Shown: positions 42,334 to 53,500, counted from the first letter of the stretch. The stretch: DNA of 64,000 nucleotides from Competibacter_A sp037045535 (GCA_037045535.1 JBAOHI010000031.1:1-64000), one strand, 5' to 3'. Made by a program: numbers and translations. The notes: generated by a model not told the origin, from the letters alone.

Positions 42334-45075
42334 ATGGCCGCTTCTGAAATCGCGACCCCATCCCCTATTGTTTTTCCGGCAGCCTCGTTGCCTGTCAATT
42401 TTCCACGGGACGATGCTCCGCAAAACGGAATCGACGTATTCGACGAGATCGCTTTCGAGCGTGAACTAGCGACGGGGACCAACCCGATCCTCTCATTCCG
42501 CACTCTGCTCAAGCAAAGCGATAACCGGCTCAAGGCGCTGTTTCAGGACGGAGTTCCTGCCTATGAGCTGGTCCCAGCCCGCGCCCGGTTGATGGACGAA
42601 CTGCTCCGGCACGCTTGGCACCGATATTTCAGCGTAGACGCACCCGATCTCGCTCTGGTGGCAGTGGGCGGTTACGGCCGTGGCGAACTGCACCCCGGCT
42701 CCGACGTAGACATTATGATCCTGCTGGGCGATGAGGCGCTCGATGCCCGCCGTTCCAGTCTGGAAAGCTTTCTGACCTTCCTGTGGGACATCGGTCTGGA
42801 AGTCGGACATAGCGTACGCACGGTTGAGGATTGTGCCCGCGAGGGCGCCGCCGACATTACAGTCGCCACCAGCCTGATGGAAGCCCGCTTGCTGATCGGC
42901 CCGTCGGACCTGTTCAAGCGGATGCGGACCATGACCGGCCCCGACCGAATCTGGCCGGACAGCGCGTTTTTCGAAAGCAAACAAAAAGAACGCTGCGCAC
43001 GCTGCCACAAATACAACGAAACAGCCTTTAACCTGGAGCCGAACATCAAGGACAGCCCCGGCGGCTTGCGCGACTTGCAAATGATCAGTTGGGTCGCCAA
43101 GCGGCATTTTGGCACCAGCACCTTGCACGAACTGGTTAGCCACGGCTTTCTGAGCCCGAGCGAATATGATGAGTTGATCGAGTGCCGTGATTTTCTCTGG
43201 CAGGTCCGCTTCGCCCTGCATGTTCTGACCGGTCGTCGCGAGGACACCCTGCTGTTCGAGCACCAGCGGCGTATCGCCCAGCAATTCGGCTATCGGGACC
43301 AGGATTACAACCTGGGGGTCGAACAGTTCATGCAGCGCTACTACCGGATTGTCAACGCCTTAAGTCGGCTGAACGAAATGCTGCTGCAACTGTTCGGGGA
43401 AGCGATTCTGTTGGTCGAGGATTCCGACGAGCCCCAGCCCCTCAACCGCCGCTTCCAGGTTCGCCGAGGCTATCTGGAGGTGGTGCGGCCGAACATTTTT
43501 CTGCGCTATCCGTTCGCCCTGCTGGAAATCTTCCTGGTCTTGCAGCAACACCCGGAAATCAAGGGCATCCGCGCCAGTACTATCCGCTTGATCCGCGAGC
43601 ATCGTCCCCTGATCGACGAAAAATTCCGCAAGGACATGCGGCCGCGCAGCTTGTTCATGGAAATCCTGCGCCAGCCCTACGGCGTCTCTCAGCAACTGCG
43701 ATTGATGAACGCCTATGGCGTATTGCCCGCTTATCTACCGGAATTTGGCCTCATCAACGGCCGGATGCAGTACGATTTGTTCCACGCTTATACCGTGGAC
43801 CAGCACATCCTGTTCGTGGTCCGCAACCTGCGTCGCTTTTTCCTACCTCAGTTCGCCCAAGAACTGCCGCGTTGCACAGCCATCATGGATGGGTTACCCA
43901 AGCCGGAGCTACTGTATATCGCTGGCCTGTACCACGACATCGCCAAGGGACGCGGCGGCGATCACTCGGTGCTGGGCGCCCAAGATGTCGAACGGTTTTG
44001 CCTTCAGCACAGCCTGAGTTCCTTCGATACCCGCCTGGTATCCTGGCTGGTGCGCAACCATCTGACCCTGTCATTGACCGCACAGAAAAAAGACATCCAC
44101 GATCCCGAGGTGATCCACGATTTTGCCCGGCGCATGGGCGATCAGATGCACCTTGACTATTTGTACCTGCTGACGGTTGCTGATATTCGCGCCACCAACC
44201 CCAAGCTGTGGAACACCTGGCGGGCTTCCCTGCTCTGGCAGTTGTACGAGGCGACCCGCCGGGCGCTGCGGCGTGGCTTGGACAACCCGATCGACAAGGA
44301 CGAGCGCATCCGCGAACTTCAGACACAAGCACGCGAGCGGTTAAAGGTCACCAAAATTGAAGGGGAACGCATTGACCGGGTTTGGGAAAGCTTCGGCGAT
44401 GACTATTTCTTACGTCACTCCGCCGACGAAATTGCCTGGCACACCCGCGCGATCCTGAAGAAAGGCCATCATCCACGCCCCCTGGTCATGGCCCGCGACG
44501 ATCCAAGCCGGGGCGGCACCGAGGTTTTCATCTACACCCGCGACCAGGACAATTTATTTGCCCTGATCACCTCGATCCTCGATCAACTGGGATTAACGAT
44601 CCTGGATGCTCGAATCATCACTGGCCACAACGGCTATACCCTGGACAGCTTCACAGTGCTGGAGGATTCCGGCGCGCTCATTCAAGATCGGACACGAATC
44701 AAGCAAATCGTCACCGCGCTCCTGGATTACCTCAACCGACCCGATGCTATTCCGCTGCTACCCAGCCGGCACATCTCGCGCATTCAAAAAGCCTTTCAGA
44801 TCCCCACCTGGGTTTCGTTCCGCGAGGATATCGCCAATGGCCGCACAGTGGTGGAACTGGTGTCCTGGGACCGGCCCGGCCTATTGTGTCGGGTCGGGCA
44901 GGCGTTCATGAAGTGCGGGGTGCAATTGCACAACGCCAAGATCGCCACCATCGGCGCCCGGGCGGAGGACGCGTTCTTCGTGACCGACCGCGAGAACCGG
45001 CTCCTGCAAGACCCGCAAAAATACGCCGCCTTGCGGGAAGCCCTGGTTGAACAACTGGATTCAGGAGAGGAATAG
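42334..45075 (+). CDS. glnD: Bifunctional PII uridylyltransferase/uridylyl-removing enzyme GlnD
   Basis: GlnD senses glutamine and adds UMP to, or removes it from, PII proteins, controlling nitrogen assimilation. The 913-residue protein has a nucleotidyltransferase domain with GGYGRGELHPGSDVDIMIL (about 112-130, Asp124 and Asp126), a GlnD linker domain, an HD domain with LYHDIAKGRGGDHS (His534-Asp535) and two C-terminal ACT domains (about 727-800 and 839-905) for glutamine sensing. ATG 42334 has GGAG 8 nt upstream. All four modules look intact. The gene is convergent with the LysR-family gene 21 bp downstream. Confidence 0.97.
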   Translation: MAASEIATPSPIVFPAASLPVNFPRDDAPQNGIDVFDEIAFERELATGTNPILSFRTLLKQSDNRLKALFQDGVPAYELVPARARLMDELLRHAWHRYFSVDAPDLALVAVGGYGRGELHPGSDVDIMILLGDEALDARRSSLESFLTFLWDIGLEVGHSVRTVEDCAREGAADITVATSLMEARLLIGPSDLFKRMRTMTGPDRIWPDSAFFESKQKERCARCHKYNETAFNLEPNIKDSPGGLRDLQMISWVAKRHFGTSTLHELVSHGFLSPSEYDELIECRDFLWQVRFALHVLTGRREDTLLFEHQRRIAQQFGYRDQDYNLGVEQFMQRYYRIVNALSRLNEMLLQLFGEAILLVEDSDEPQPLNRRFQVRRGYLEVVRPNIFLRYPFALLEIFLVLQQHPEIKGIRASTIRLIREHRPLIDEKFRKDMRPRSLFMEILRQPYGVSQQLRLMNAYGVLPAYLPEFGLINGRMQYDLFHAYTVDQHILFVVRNLRRFFLPQFAQELPRCTAIMDGLPKPELLYIAGLYHDIAKGRGGDHSVLGAQDVERFCLQHSLSSFDTRLVSWLVRNHLTLSLTAQKKDIHDPEVIHDFARRMGDQMHLDYLYLLTVADIRATNPKLWNTWRASLLWQLYEATRRALRRGLDNPIDKDERIRELQTQARERLKVTKIEGERIDRVWESFGDDYFLRHSADEIAWHTRAILKKGHHPRPLVMARDDPSRGGTEVFIYTRDQDNLFALITSILDQLGLTILDARIITGHNGYTLDSFTVLEDSGALIQDRTRIKQIVTALLDYLNRPDAIPLLPSRHISRIQKAFQIPTWVSFREDIANGRTVVELVSWDRPGLLCRVGQAFMKCGVQLHNAKIATIGARAEDAFFVTDRENRLLQDPQKYAALREALVEQLDSGEE

Positions 45076-45096
45076 CCGAAACCGGCTGCGCGCTGC

Positions 45097-46005
45097 TCAT
45101 GGCTCGCCGTCGAGAAACAGTTTGCGGTGGGTACCAATCAACGCGACCAGATAATCCCAGACGACCCGCACCCGCTTCAACCGCAAGCGGTCCGCGTGCG
45201 CGGCTAGCCAAAACGTGTGCCGAAACCGAGCCTCGTCGGGCAGTACTTTGACCAGTCGCGAATCGCTGGCGCCGATATAGGACACCAGCACCGCCAGCCC
45301 GACGCCTGACAGCACCGCCTCCTTGTGCGCCAGCATGCTCGTGCTGCTAAACCGCAGATTCGGCGTATCACAGAGCTTTTCGAGAAACCGCAACTCTGGA
45401 ATCAGCAAGTAGTCGTCGATATAGGCGATGAAGGGATATCGAGCCAGGTCGGCCCGCGCGACAATGGGCGCATGCGCGGCCAGATAATCCTTAGCCCCAT
45501 AGAGAAAGTAGGTGAAATCGGTCCAGCGAGTCACCACGTAGGGACCACGGCGCGGTGGTTCAAGCGTGATGGCCAAATCCGCTTCGCGGCTGGCCAGATT
45601 CGCCAAGCGGGGCAGGGCCAGTAACTCCACGGTCAAACGGGGATACTCATCGAGCAGCGGCTTGAGTTTGGAGGTCAGGAAGGACACCGCTAGGCCCTCG
45701 GGCGTAGCGAGACGGACTTCTCCATTAATCGATAGATCCTGACCCGATAGCTCTTCCGACACGACCGCGACCGTCGCCTCTACCTGTTCCGCCATGGGTA
45801 ACAAAGCATGACCGGCTTCGGTCAATACCAAGCCGTCGCGGTGGCGGTCAAACAACCGCGTGCCCATCGTCCGCTCCAGTGCATCAATCCGGCGGGATAC
45901 CGTGCTGTGCTCGACCTGCAGGCGCCGGGCGGCTGGGCTGAGCCGACCCAGACGCGCCACCGCTAGAAAATAACGCAAATCGTTCCAATCGATTTCCCGT
46001 TTCAC
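45097..46005 (-). CDS. LysR-family transcriptional regulator
   Basis: This 302-residue regulator has an N-terminal helix-turn-helix (DWNDLRYFLAVARLGRLSPAARRL, with EHSTVSRRIDALE as the recognition helix) and a periplasmic-binding-like effector domain (from about residue 90; GEVRLATPEGLAVSFL). I choose GTG 46005 because AGGAGG lies 7 nt upstream; an ATG at 46053 would place its coding start inside the likely operator. It is divergent from the GntP-family transporter and CoA-transferase genes, so it probably controls them. The RRIDALE plus VVSEELSG layout resembles the LysR group with short C-termini. The effector is unknown. Confidence 0.9.
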   Translation of the reverse strand: MKREIDWNDLRYFLAVARLGRLSPAARRLQVEHSTVSRRIDALERTMGTRLFDRHRDGLVLTEAGHALLPMAEQVEATVAVVSEELSGQDLSINGEVRLATPEGLAVSFLTSKLKPLLDEYPRLTVELLALPRLANLASREADLAITLEPPRRGPYVVTRWTDFTYFLYGAKDYLAAHAPIVARADLARYPFIAYIDDYLLIPELRFLEKLCDTPNLRFSSTSMLAHKEAVLSGVGLAVLVSYIGASDSRLVKVLPDEARFRHTFWLAAHADRLRLKRVRVVWDYLVALIGTHRKLFLDGEP

Positions 46006-46043
46006 TCGCCTACCTCCTCTTACATCGCGGCACCGATTCACTA

Positions 46044-46065
46044 TTCTGTGCATTTCAGCACAGAA
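46044..46065. promoter_or_regulatory. LysR-type operator between regulator and transporter genes
   Basis: TTCTGTGC-N6-GCACAGAA is a perfect 8-bp inverted repeat. It contains the T-N11-A form expected for LysR-type regulators. It lies 39 bp upstream of the regulator start and about 200 bp before the transporter gene. The remaining 256-bp divergent region shows no other clear site. Confidence 0.65.
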
Positions 46066-46261
46066 ATTTTATTCTTTTGGCGAATTTTCACATACATCAA
46101 TCATAACTATAGTGAAGGGGTCGGATTTCGCTGGTCGCTCGTCATTCCCCGATCCTGCCGGAATTTGGAGCTCGACTCAGAAACCGCCGGACTGGAAATC
46201 AGAATAACTAGTTGAGATTTCGACATTTTATACAACGATATCCACCAAGAGGGCAATCCAA

Positions 46262-47656
46262 ATGAGTTTCCTGATCGTTCTCGGGGCGCTCGTCCTGTTA
46301 ATGTACGTCGCCTACAAAGGCCACAGCGTAGTGCTGTTCGCGCCTGTGGCGGCCTTGCTAGCAGTACTGTTGACCGATCCGACCCTAGTCGCGCCGATGT
46401 ATCTCGGTGTTTTCATGGACAAGATGGTCAATTTCGTCAAGCTGTATTTTCCGGTGTTCATGCTCGGAGCGGTGTTCGGCAAAGTGATCGAGCTGTCCGG
46501 TTACTCGAAATCCATCGTTTCGGCGGTGGTGGACGCCATCGGTCACCAGCGGGCGATGCTGTCCATCGTGGTGGTCTGCGCAATCCTGACCTATGGCGGC
46601 GTTTCGCTGTTCGTGGTCGTGTTCGCGGTGTATCCGTTCGCGGCGGAGCTGTTCCGGCAGACCCATATCCCGAAGCGGCTGATCCCGGGTACGATCGCGC
46701 TGGGCGCATTCACGTTCACCATGGATTCGCTGCCCGGTACCCCGCAGATCCAAAACATCATCCCAACCGCTTTTTTCAAGACCACCACTTGGGCCGCGCC
46801 TTGGCTCGGTGTGGTCGGCGCGATCTTCATTTTCACCGTCGGGATGCTTTATCTCGAATCGTGCCGCCGCCGTGCGCACGCTGCTGGTGAGGATTATGGG
46901 ACCAATCTGATCAACGAGCCGGAACCGTTCACCCATGAGAAGCTACCCAACCCCATCCTCGCTATCACCCCGCTTTTCTTAGTCGGTATCCTCAACTACG
47001 TTTTTACCGAACTGGTGCCCACGCTGTACGGCAAATCCTACGAGTTGACCATGACCGGAATCGGCGCGAAGCCAGTACCGTTCGAAATCCCTAAAGTTGC
47101 CGCGATCTGGGCAGTTGAAGCGGCGTTACTGAGTGGGATTCTGTTCGTAGTGGTGACCGCTTGGGGACCGATCCAGAAAAAATTTGCCGAAGGTGCTAAA
47201 TCGGCGGTGGCTGGATCGTTGCTGGCTTCGATGAATACTGCCTCGGAATACGGCTTCGGCGGGGTCATCGCCTCGCTGCCCGGCTTTCTGGTCGTAGCCG
47301 ATGCGCTACGAGCGATCCCTAATCCACTGGTCAACGAAGCGATCACCGTCACCACCCTGGCCGGCATCACCGGTTCCGCTTCGGGCGGGATGAGCATCGC
47401 GCTCGCCACCATGGCTAATCACTTCATCGAGGTTGCCAACACTGCCGGCATTCCGTTGGAAGTACTCCACCGGGTCGCTTCGATGGCAAGCGGCGGCATG
47501 GACACATTGCCTCACAATGGCGCTGTCATTACCCTCCTGGCAGTCACCGGTCTCACCCATAAACAATCTTACAAGGACATCTTCGCGGTCACCGTCATCA
47601 AGACCAGTGCGGTGTTTGTGGTGATTGCTTTCTACTACTTGACCGGGATTTACTGA
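46262..47656 (+). CDS. GntP-family organic acid transporter
   Basis: This 464-residue membrane protein has about 12-14 helices. It belongs to the GntP/gluconate-permease family: VFMLGAVFGKVIELSGYSKSI, TYGGVSLFVVVFAVYPFAAELF, FTFTMDSLPGTPQIQNIIPT, TASEYGFGGVIASLPGF, and MASGGMDTLPHNGAVITLLA. Members carry gluconate, hydroxybutyrate, or other short acids. The gene is 58 bp before a CoA-transferase gene, so a ketone body or short-chain carboxylate is a better guess than gluconate. GAGGG lies 8 nt before the ATG. Confidence 0.85.
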   Translation: MSFLIVLGALVLLMYVAYKGHSVVLFAPVAALLAVLLTDPTLVAPMYLGVFMDKMVNFVKLYFPVFMLGAVFGKVIELSGYSKSIVSAVVDAIGHQRAMLSIVVVCAILTYGGVSLFVVVFAVYPFAAELFRQTHIPKRLIPGTIALGAFTFTMDSLPGTPQIQNIIPTAFFKTTTWAAPWLGVVGAIFIFTVGMLYLESCRRRAHAAGEDYGTNLINEPEPFTHEKLPNPILAITPLFLVGILNYVFTELVPTLYGKSYELTMTGIGAKPVPFEIPKVAAIWAVEAALLSGILFVVVTAWGPIQKKFAEGAKSAVAGSLLASMNTASEYGFGGVIASLPGFLVVADALRAIPNPLVNEAITVTTLAGITGSASGGMSIALATMANHFIEVANTAGIPLEVLHRVASMASGGMDTLPHNGAVITLLAVTGLTHKQSYKDIFAVTVIKTSAVFVVIAFYYLTGIY

Positions 47657-47714
47657 TCCTGCCTGCCGCGAGGCGCGGTCGCCGCGCCTCGCTCCACCCA
47701 AGGAGAGACCGTAC

Positions 47715-49715
47715 ATGCTGCACCCCCTGCTCGCTTCACTCCGTATTCCCGAACGCGGTAAAGTCGTCAGCGCTCGCGAGGCGGTGAGCCTGATCCGTAC
47801 CGGTGACACCATCGCCACCAGCGGCTTCGTTGGCACCGGCTTTGCCGAGGATATCGCCTGCGCGCTGGAAGAACTGTATCTCGCACCCGAGAATGACCCG
47901 AACGCACCACTGGACAAACCACGCGACCTCACCTTGGTCTATGCCGCCGGCCAAGGCGACGGCAAACAACGCGGGCTCAATCATCTGGGACACGAGGGCC
48001 TGGTCAAGCGAGTTGTCGGTGGCCACTGGGGATTGGTGCCAAAACTGCAAGCGTTGGCGGTAGCGAACAAAATCGAAGCCTACAACCTACCGCAGGGCGT
48101 TATCACCCATCTGTACCGCGACATCGCGGCCGGCAAGCCGGGCACGTTGACCCGCGTCGGGCTGGGTACCTTCGTCGATCCCCGCCACGGCGGGGGCAAA
48201 CTCAACACCATCACCCGCGACGACCTCGTGGAGGTGATGACCATCGGCGGTCACGAATACCTGTTCTACAAGGCGTTTCCGATCCAGGTCGGCATCATCC
48301 GCGCTACCACCGCCGACATCGACGGCAACCTGACCATGGAAAAGGAAGCGCTAACGCTGGAATCGCAAGCCATCGCCATGGCGGTGCGCAACTCGGGCGG
48401 CATCGTCATCGCCCAGGTGGAACGAGTGGCCGAGCGCGGCATTTTGCGCCCGAAGGACGTGCGAGTACCGGGCATTCTAGTGGACTGTATCGTGATCGCG
48501 CCGCCCGAACACCACTGGCAGACCTTCGCCACACCCTACAATCCCGCTTTTTCCGGCGAAATCAAGGTACCACTGGCCTCGATTCCACCGATCCCGATGA
48601 GCGAGCGCAAGATCATCGCCCGGCGAGCGGCGATGGAACTGACCGCGAACGCCATCGTGAACCTGGGCATTGGGATGCCGGAAAGCATCGCCAACATCGC
48701 CGCCGAGGAAAAAATCATCGACTTACTCACCCTCACCGCTGAGCCGGGCGTAGTCGGTGGCATTCCTGCTGGCGGACTGGATTTCGGTGCATCCACCAAC
48801 GTGCAGGCGATCATCGATCAGCCTAATCAGTTTGATTTTTACGATGGTGGCGGTCTGGATCTCGCGTTTCTCGGATTAGCCCAAGTGGATCAGCAAGGCA
48901 ATCTGAATGTTTCAAAGTTCGGGACGCGCATCGCCGGCGCCGGCGGTTTCATCAACATCAGCCAGAATTCCCGCAAGGTGGTTTTCACCGGAACCTTCAC
49001 CGCCGGCAAGCTGGAAATAGCGGTGGAACAGGGGCAACTGCGGATCGTGCATGAGGGCGAGACGCCGAAGTTCGTCGAGGAAGTCGAGCAGCGTACTTTC
49101 AGCGGGGTGGTTGCGAGCCAGCGCAAACAACCGGTGCTATACATCACCGAGCGAGCGGTGTTCCGCTTGACCGCCGACGGACCGGAGCTGACCGAGATTG
49201 CACCCGGTGTCGATCTGGAGCGGGACGTACTGGCGCGCATGACGTTTCGACCTCGCATCAGCCCCCAACTCAAGCTGATGGACCAACGCATCTTCAGCGA
49301 CGGGCCGATCGGCTTGCGCGATCTGCTGTTGCTGCGACCGCTTGACGAGCGGCTCTCCTACGATCCGGCGAAGAACTTATTCTTCCTGAATTTCGAAGGT
49401 TTGGCGGTACGCGGCCCGGAAGATATCGAGCGGATTCGGACGGCGGTCGCAGGTAAGCTCGAACCGCTGGGCAAGAAGGTTTTCGCCATCGTCAATTACG
49501 ACAATTTCTCGATCGTACCGGAATTATTGCAGCTTTATATGGATATGGTCAGCGATGTCGTCCAACGCTATTACATCGGCGTGACTCGCTACACCACTAG
49601 CGCGTTCCTGCGCGCACGGCTGGGCGATGCGCTGCGCGAACACGACCTAACCCCCCATCTCTACGAAACCGTTACCGAGGCGACCGCGCAGCTCGATCCA
49701 ACCAAGGGACACTGA
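47715..49715 (+). CDS. Fused two-domain CoA-transferase (acetate/propionate/3-oxoacid type) with C-terminal extension
   Basis: This 666-residue protein is a family I CoA-transferase with both halves in one chain. The alpha-like half starts near residue 17 (VVSAREAVSLIRTGDTIATSGF) and the beta-like half near 298 (ERKIIARRAAMELTANAIVN). Glu343 in LTAEPGVVGG is the predicted catalytic Glu that forms the glutamyl-CoA thioester. The enzyme moves CoA between acyl-CoA and a free acid such as acetate, propionate or acetoacetate. Escherichia coli YdiF and Pct are about 520-530 residues; here about 140 extra residues follow (DQRIFSDGPIGLRDLLLLRP on), of unknown role. AAGGAG precedes the start. It is co-oriented with the transporter. 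Confidence 0.9.
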   Translation: MLHPLLASLRIPERGKVVSAREAVSLIRTGDTIATSGFVGTGFAEDIACALEELYLAPENDPNAPLDKPRDLTLVYAAGQGDGKQRGLNHLGHEGLVKRVVGGHWGLVPKLQALAVANKIEAYNLPQGVITHLYRDIAAGKPGTLTRVGLGTFVDPRHGGGKLNTITRDDLVEVMTIGGHEYLFYKAFPIQVGIIRATTADIDGNLTMEKEALTLESQAIAMAVRNSGGIVIAQVERVAERGILRPKDVRVPGILVDCIVIAPPEHHWQTFATPYNPAFSGEIKVPLASIPPIPMSERKIIARRAAMELTANAIVNLGIGMPESIANIAAEEKIIDLLTLTAEPGVVGGIPAGGLDFGASTNVQAIIDQPNQFDFYDGGGLDLAFLGLAQVDQQGNLNVSKFGTRIAGAGGFINISQNSRKVVFTGTFTAGKLEIAVEQGQLRIVHEGETPKFVEEVEQRTFSGVVASQRKQPVLYITERAVFRLTADGPELTEIAPGVDLERDVLARMTFRPRISPQLKLMDQRIFSDGPIGLRDLLLLRPLDERLSYDPAKNLFFLNFEGLAVRGPEDIERIRTAVAGKLEPLGKKVFAIVNYDNFSIVPELLQLYMDMVSDVVQRYYIGVTRYTTSAFLRARLGDALREHDLTPHLYETVTEATAQLDPTKGH

Positions 49716-49741
49716 TGATTGGTCAGAAACGTGTAGGATCG

Positions 49742-50569
49742 TTAGCTTTCAAACCCGCCCTGCACTCGATGTTGCAGGGCCGGAAATTGCCTCCGAATCT
49801 TTTCCAATCGCTCTCGCTCGAACTCGGCCAGCACTACACCGGCTCCCTGCGGCAGCCGGCGGAGGATCTCGCCCCAGGGATCGATAATTAAACTGTCGCC
49901 GTGCGTTTCCCGACCGTTGGCGTGCTGACCACCTTGCGCCGAAGCCACGACATAGCACTGATTTTCAATGGCCCGCGCCCGGAGCAACGTCTCCCAATGC
50001 GCCCGGCCGGTGGCGGCGGTAAAAGCCGCCGGCAACACCAAGATCTCCATGCCCCGGTCCACCAGGGCGCGAAACTGCTCTGGAAAACGCAGGTCGTAAC
50101 ACACCGCCAACCCAAGCCGACCCAGTGGTGTGTTCGCGACGACGTAACGATCGCCAGGCTCGATGGTGTCCGATTCGGCGTAGCGCTCCGCGCTGCCGAC
50201 GACTTGTACATCGAACAAATGGACCTTGTCGTAACGGGCGACTTGCTGGCCCCGGTCGTCGAACAACAAGCAGGCAGCGCGCACCCGCCTTTCATCGCTG
50301 GCGGTCCGCAGCGGAATCGTGCCACCGACCAGCCACAGCCGATGCCGGCTGGCCTGCTCGGCGAGAAACGCCTGAATCGGGCCCTCGCCTTCGGTTTCCC
50401 GCACCACCACCTTGTCGCCTTCTCCGCGCCCCATCAGGGCAAAATTTTCCGGTAGAACGGCCAATCGCGCCCCCTCGGCGGCGGCTTGGGCCAGTAGCTC
50501 AGCGGCGACCGCTAAATTCTCGGCGATGTTAGGGCCGGAAACCATCTGGATAGCAGCTAGGATCGACAT
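49742..50569 (-). CDS. Nitrilase-family amidase (Nit1-type, deaminated glutathione amidase)
   Basis: This 275-residue carbon-nitrogen hydrolase probably repairs deaminated glutathione. The catalytic triad is visible: Glu41 (LAVLPENFALMG), Lys115 (ARYDKVHLFDV) and Cys157 (GLAVCYDLRFPEQFRALVD). HLFDV and the LRFPEQFR continuation are typical of the Nit1/YbeM group. ATG 50569 has GAGG 8 nt upstream. It lies 14 bp after yhdP, the usual position in many gammaproteobacteria, where tldD often follows; here the next gene is unrelated and convergent. Confidence 0.9.
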   Translation of the reverse strand: MSILAAIQMVSGPNIAENLAVAAELLAQAAAEGARLAVLPENFALMGRGEGDKVVVRETEGEGPIQAFLAEQASRHRLWLVGGTIPLRTASDERRVRAACLLFDDRGQQVARYDKVHLFDVQVVGSAERYAESDTIEPGDRYVVANTPLGRLGLAVCYDLRFPEQFRALVDRGMEILVLPAAFTAATGRAHWETLLRARAIENQCYVVASAQGGQHANGRETHGDSLIIDPWGEILRRLPQGAGVVLAEFERERLEKIRRQFPALQHRVQGGFES

Positions 50570-50583
50570 ATCGTTTACCTCGC

Positions 50584-53500
50584 TCAGTTGTCGCTCGCGA
50601 ATCCCTTTGCCCGCGTTGGAGTGGATGAGTCTTGCAAATACTCCATGACCGGATCGTCCCATGAGCCTTTCAGGCTATAACGATAGCGGGTGGCCCGCTC
50701 GATATCTTTTTGCAGTAAGCGTTCGGCGACGAACACCGCCGCGCCGACCACCGGCCCTCCGGCAATCGCCCCCGCTACCGGCAACGTCCCGCCAAATTGT
50801 GGGATAACCGTGATGGTCTGATCATAATCACGCGTTCGCAACCCGGTCCGGCCCTGGATTTCAATCCGCGCTGCCGGCGCTTCGATCAGCATATTATCGG
50901 TATAGGCTTGTCCACGCTTGAAGGTAAAATCGCCCGAAATCCGGTCGAACCCCATCCCTGCCTGGAACAAGTCGCTGAAATCGAAGCTGAGCCGGCGTGT
51001 CAGGCTCCGCACGCTCAACATCCCGATCATCCGCCCCAAGCCGGGATTGATATCGCGCAACTGACCAGGACCAACCTGGAACTTCAGGGTGCCATCCAAT
51101 CGCTCCAAGGCAAAATCGGGCAAGGCCGCGCCCCAGGTGATCGCCAAATCCGCCCGGGTTTCACCCCGCTCCACGCCGCTGTCTGGATAACCAAAGGCGG
51201 CTAGCGTTCCCTCTAGGGACTGGCTGTGCAAGGTGGCCGCCAGCCGGGAAACCTGGCCACCGCCAACCCACCGCCATTCGCCGCTGGCATCGATTCGCTG
51301 TGGCTTGGAATTCAATTCGATGTCAGTCAGGCGAATGCCATCGGCGATCGGCGTGGCGGTCAAACGCAATTGGCCCAGCGTCGCCTCGTTGATGCGCAAA
51401 TCGGCCACGGTCAATGCCAGCGGTGGCAATCGGCGCGGGTCCGCGCCGGCGAAAGGCGCGCGCTCGGCCCCATCGACCGGCGGTCCGACATGCAACCGCT
51501 GCAGGGCGATGTTCACCGGCCGCTGTGATGTGGGCTGATCCGGCACGGTCACCCGACCGGCAAGCCCCTTACTCTCGCACTCGATTTGCGTTTCACTTTC
51601 CTGACGGTTGGCCTTCAATTCGACCCCGGCGAAAGACCGCCCCCCGATCACCAACTCGTCGATTTGGGCTTCGACACTCCGCACGATCCATTCGGGTCCA
51701 GTGACTCCTGATTCGGAGTTAGTGGTCGATATCGTACGGCCTTTGGCCGGTACATCGCTTCCATTCCCCACCGTCGGCCAACCGCTTGGACTCCAGCGCG
51801 GTAGATTGGCGACCACGACCAGCCCCGGCCCATCCGGCAAATTCGCCGCCCCGGCGTTAACTCGCAGTTCGCCACGCTTGAATCGAGGCTGGCGCAAAAA
51901 ATCGCTCAGTTCCAACGCTGCCCGCACGGTCGAGCCATATTCCAACGCTATATCCACGCTCGATCCTTCCGGGGTGGGGCGCAAACCGATCTTGAGTGGG
52001 CGAGCCTCGCCGGCGGCTTTGCCCAGCGGGGCTGGCAATCGGACCGCCACGCCGCGCAAATCCGAATGGAGATCCAACGTAAAGGGCGGCACGTTCCGTT
52101 GCTCGCGAAGATGTGCTGGGGTTGTCAGTACCGCCTCCCAAGTGCTCTTGCCACCGAAATACGGCTCCAGTGCCACTGCCGGCGCTCCCAGCAAGGCTCG
52201 TATACCCAAGCGACCTCGCAATCGTGCTTGCAGTTCGCGTCGCCCTGTTCGGCCCGCCAAATTCAGGTCGAGCCGGATCGGCCCGCCACGCAGCAAGGCC
52301 TGCACGTTGTTGGCATTCAGATCGGACTCGGTGAACCGCACCTCGCCACGCAAGCGGCCAAGCTCGATATTCCAAGCCGGCAGGCTCACATTATTCCCCA
52401 GTAATCCGACCCGGCCCCGCACTTGATTGGGACGGGGGTCCAATGGAATAGTCAGCTCTAGATCAAGCGTGTTGGTGCCTTCGATTTGCAAGTTGGGCAA
52501 ATCTTCTCCTAATACTTGGCCCGCCGGGCTGTCTTCCAAAGTGCGCCACATACTGGCGCCAGCACCTTTAGCGCGGCCCCTGATCTCGACGACCGCTTTG
52601 CTCAAATCGTCGATTCGGGCCGAGAGATCCTCGACATCGCCATCAAGGACCCGTCCTGAGTCGGCTTCCACCTGTAATCCGCGATTGCGGAACACTACGC
52701 TGACTCGACCCTGTTCCAGCCGGGGCCAGCCGGGCATGTAATCCACCGCTGCACCCTCCACCCGAAATCGGGTTTCGAACAATCCCTCACCGCGATCAAA
52801 AGGAAAGCGGGCGGGTGGCCCTCGAAACACTACATCCCCGGCCGTCACCCGGCCCCCGACCAGTGCCCGATCCAGCCAGGCCACCGCTTTGGGAGGAATC
52901 ACCGCCACCGGCAAATAGTGTCGGGCTCGTTCGACGCGGACATCCCAGTAATGGCCTTGTATATCCAATAAGGGTTCGCCAACATCGGGCACGGTGACAG
53001 TACCCTGGAATCGACCGTTCAGATCCGCATTGGCAAGCGCCAAACCGCTGCTTTCCAGTTGTAGTTCGGCGCCGGCCCGCCGCCACTCGATCGAACCGGT
53101 TAACGCGTCGAGCGTGAAGGGGGCGCGCAGTAAACCGCCGGTATCTACCCGGACGCGATGGCCATCCAGTTCGAGCCGACCATGATTGGAATCGAACGCC
53201 AAGGTTCCGGCCACATTGTCGAAGCCAGGTAACCCGTGGACAGGCCGGCACGCCACGCTGCGCAACTGTATCGTCGCGGTATAATCGGCGAGGTCAGGCG
53301 GCGCCGAAAACGTGATTTCTGGCAGCTCGCCGCGCGGATCCAACGGCACCAACCAGCGTCGCGCCGGCTCGCTCAACCAAGGCGCGGTCCATGCCAACCC
53401 CTCCTGGGCTTTTAGCTCGCGTACCTCGCCCCGCCAACCCTCGCTTGTCCGGGTCAGATCGAAGGTGGGTGCCGCAACGGCTTGCTTCTGGCCATCACCC

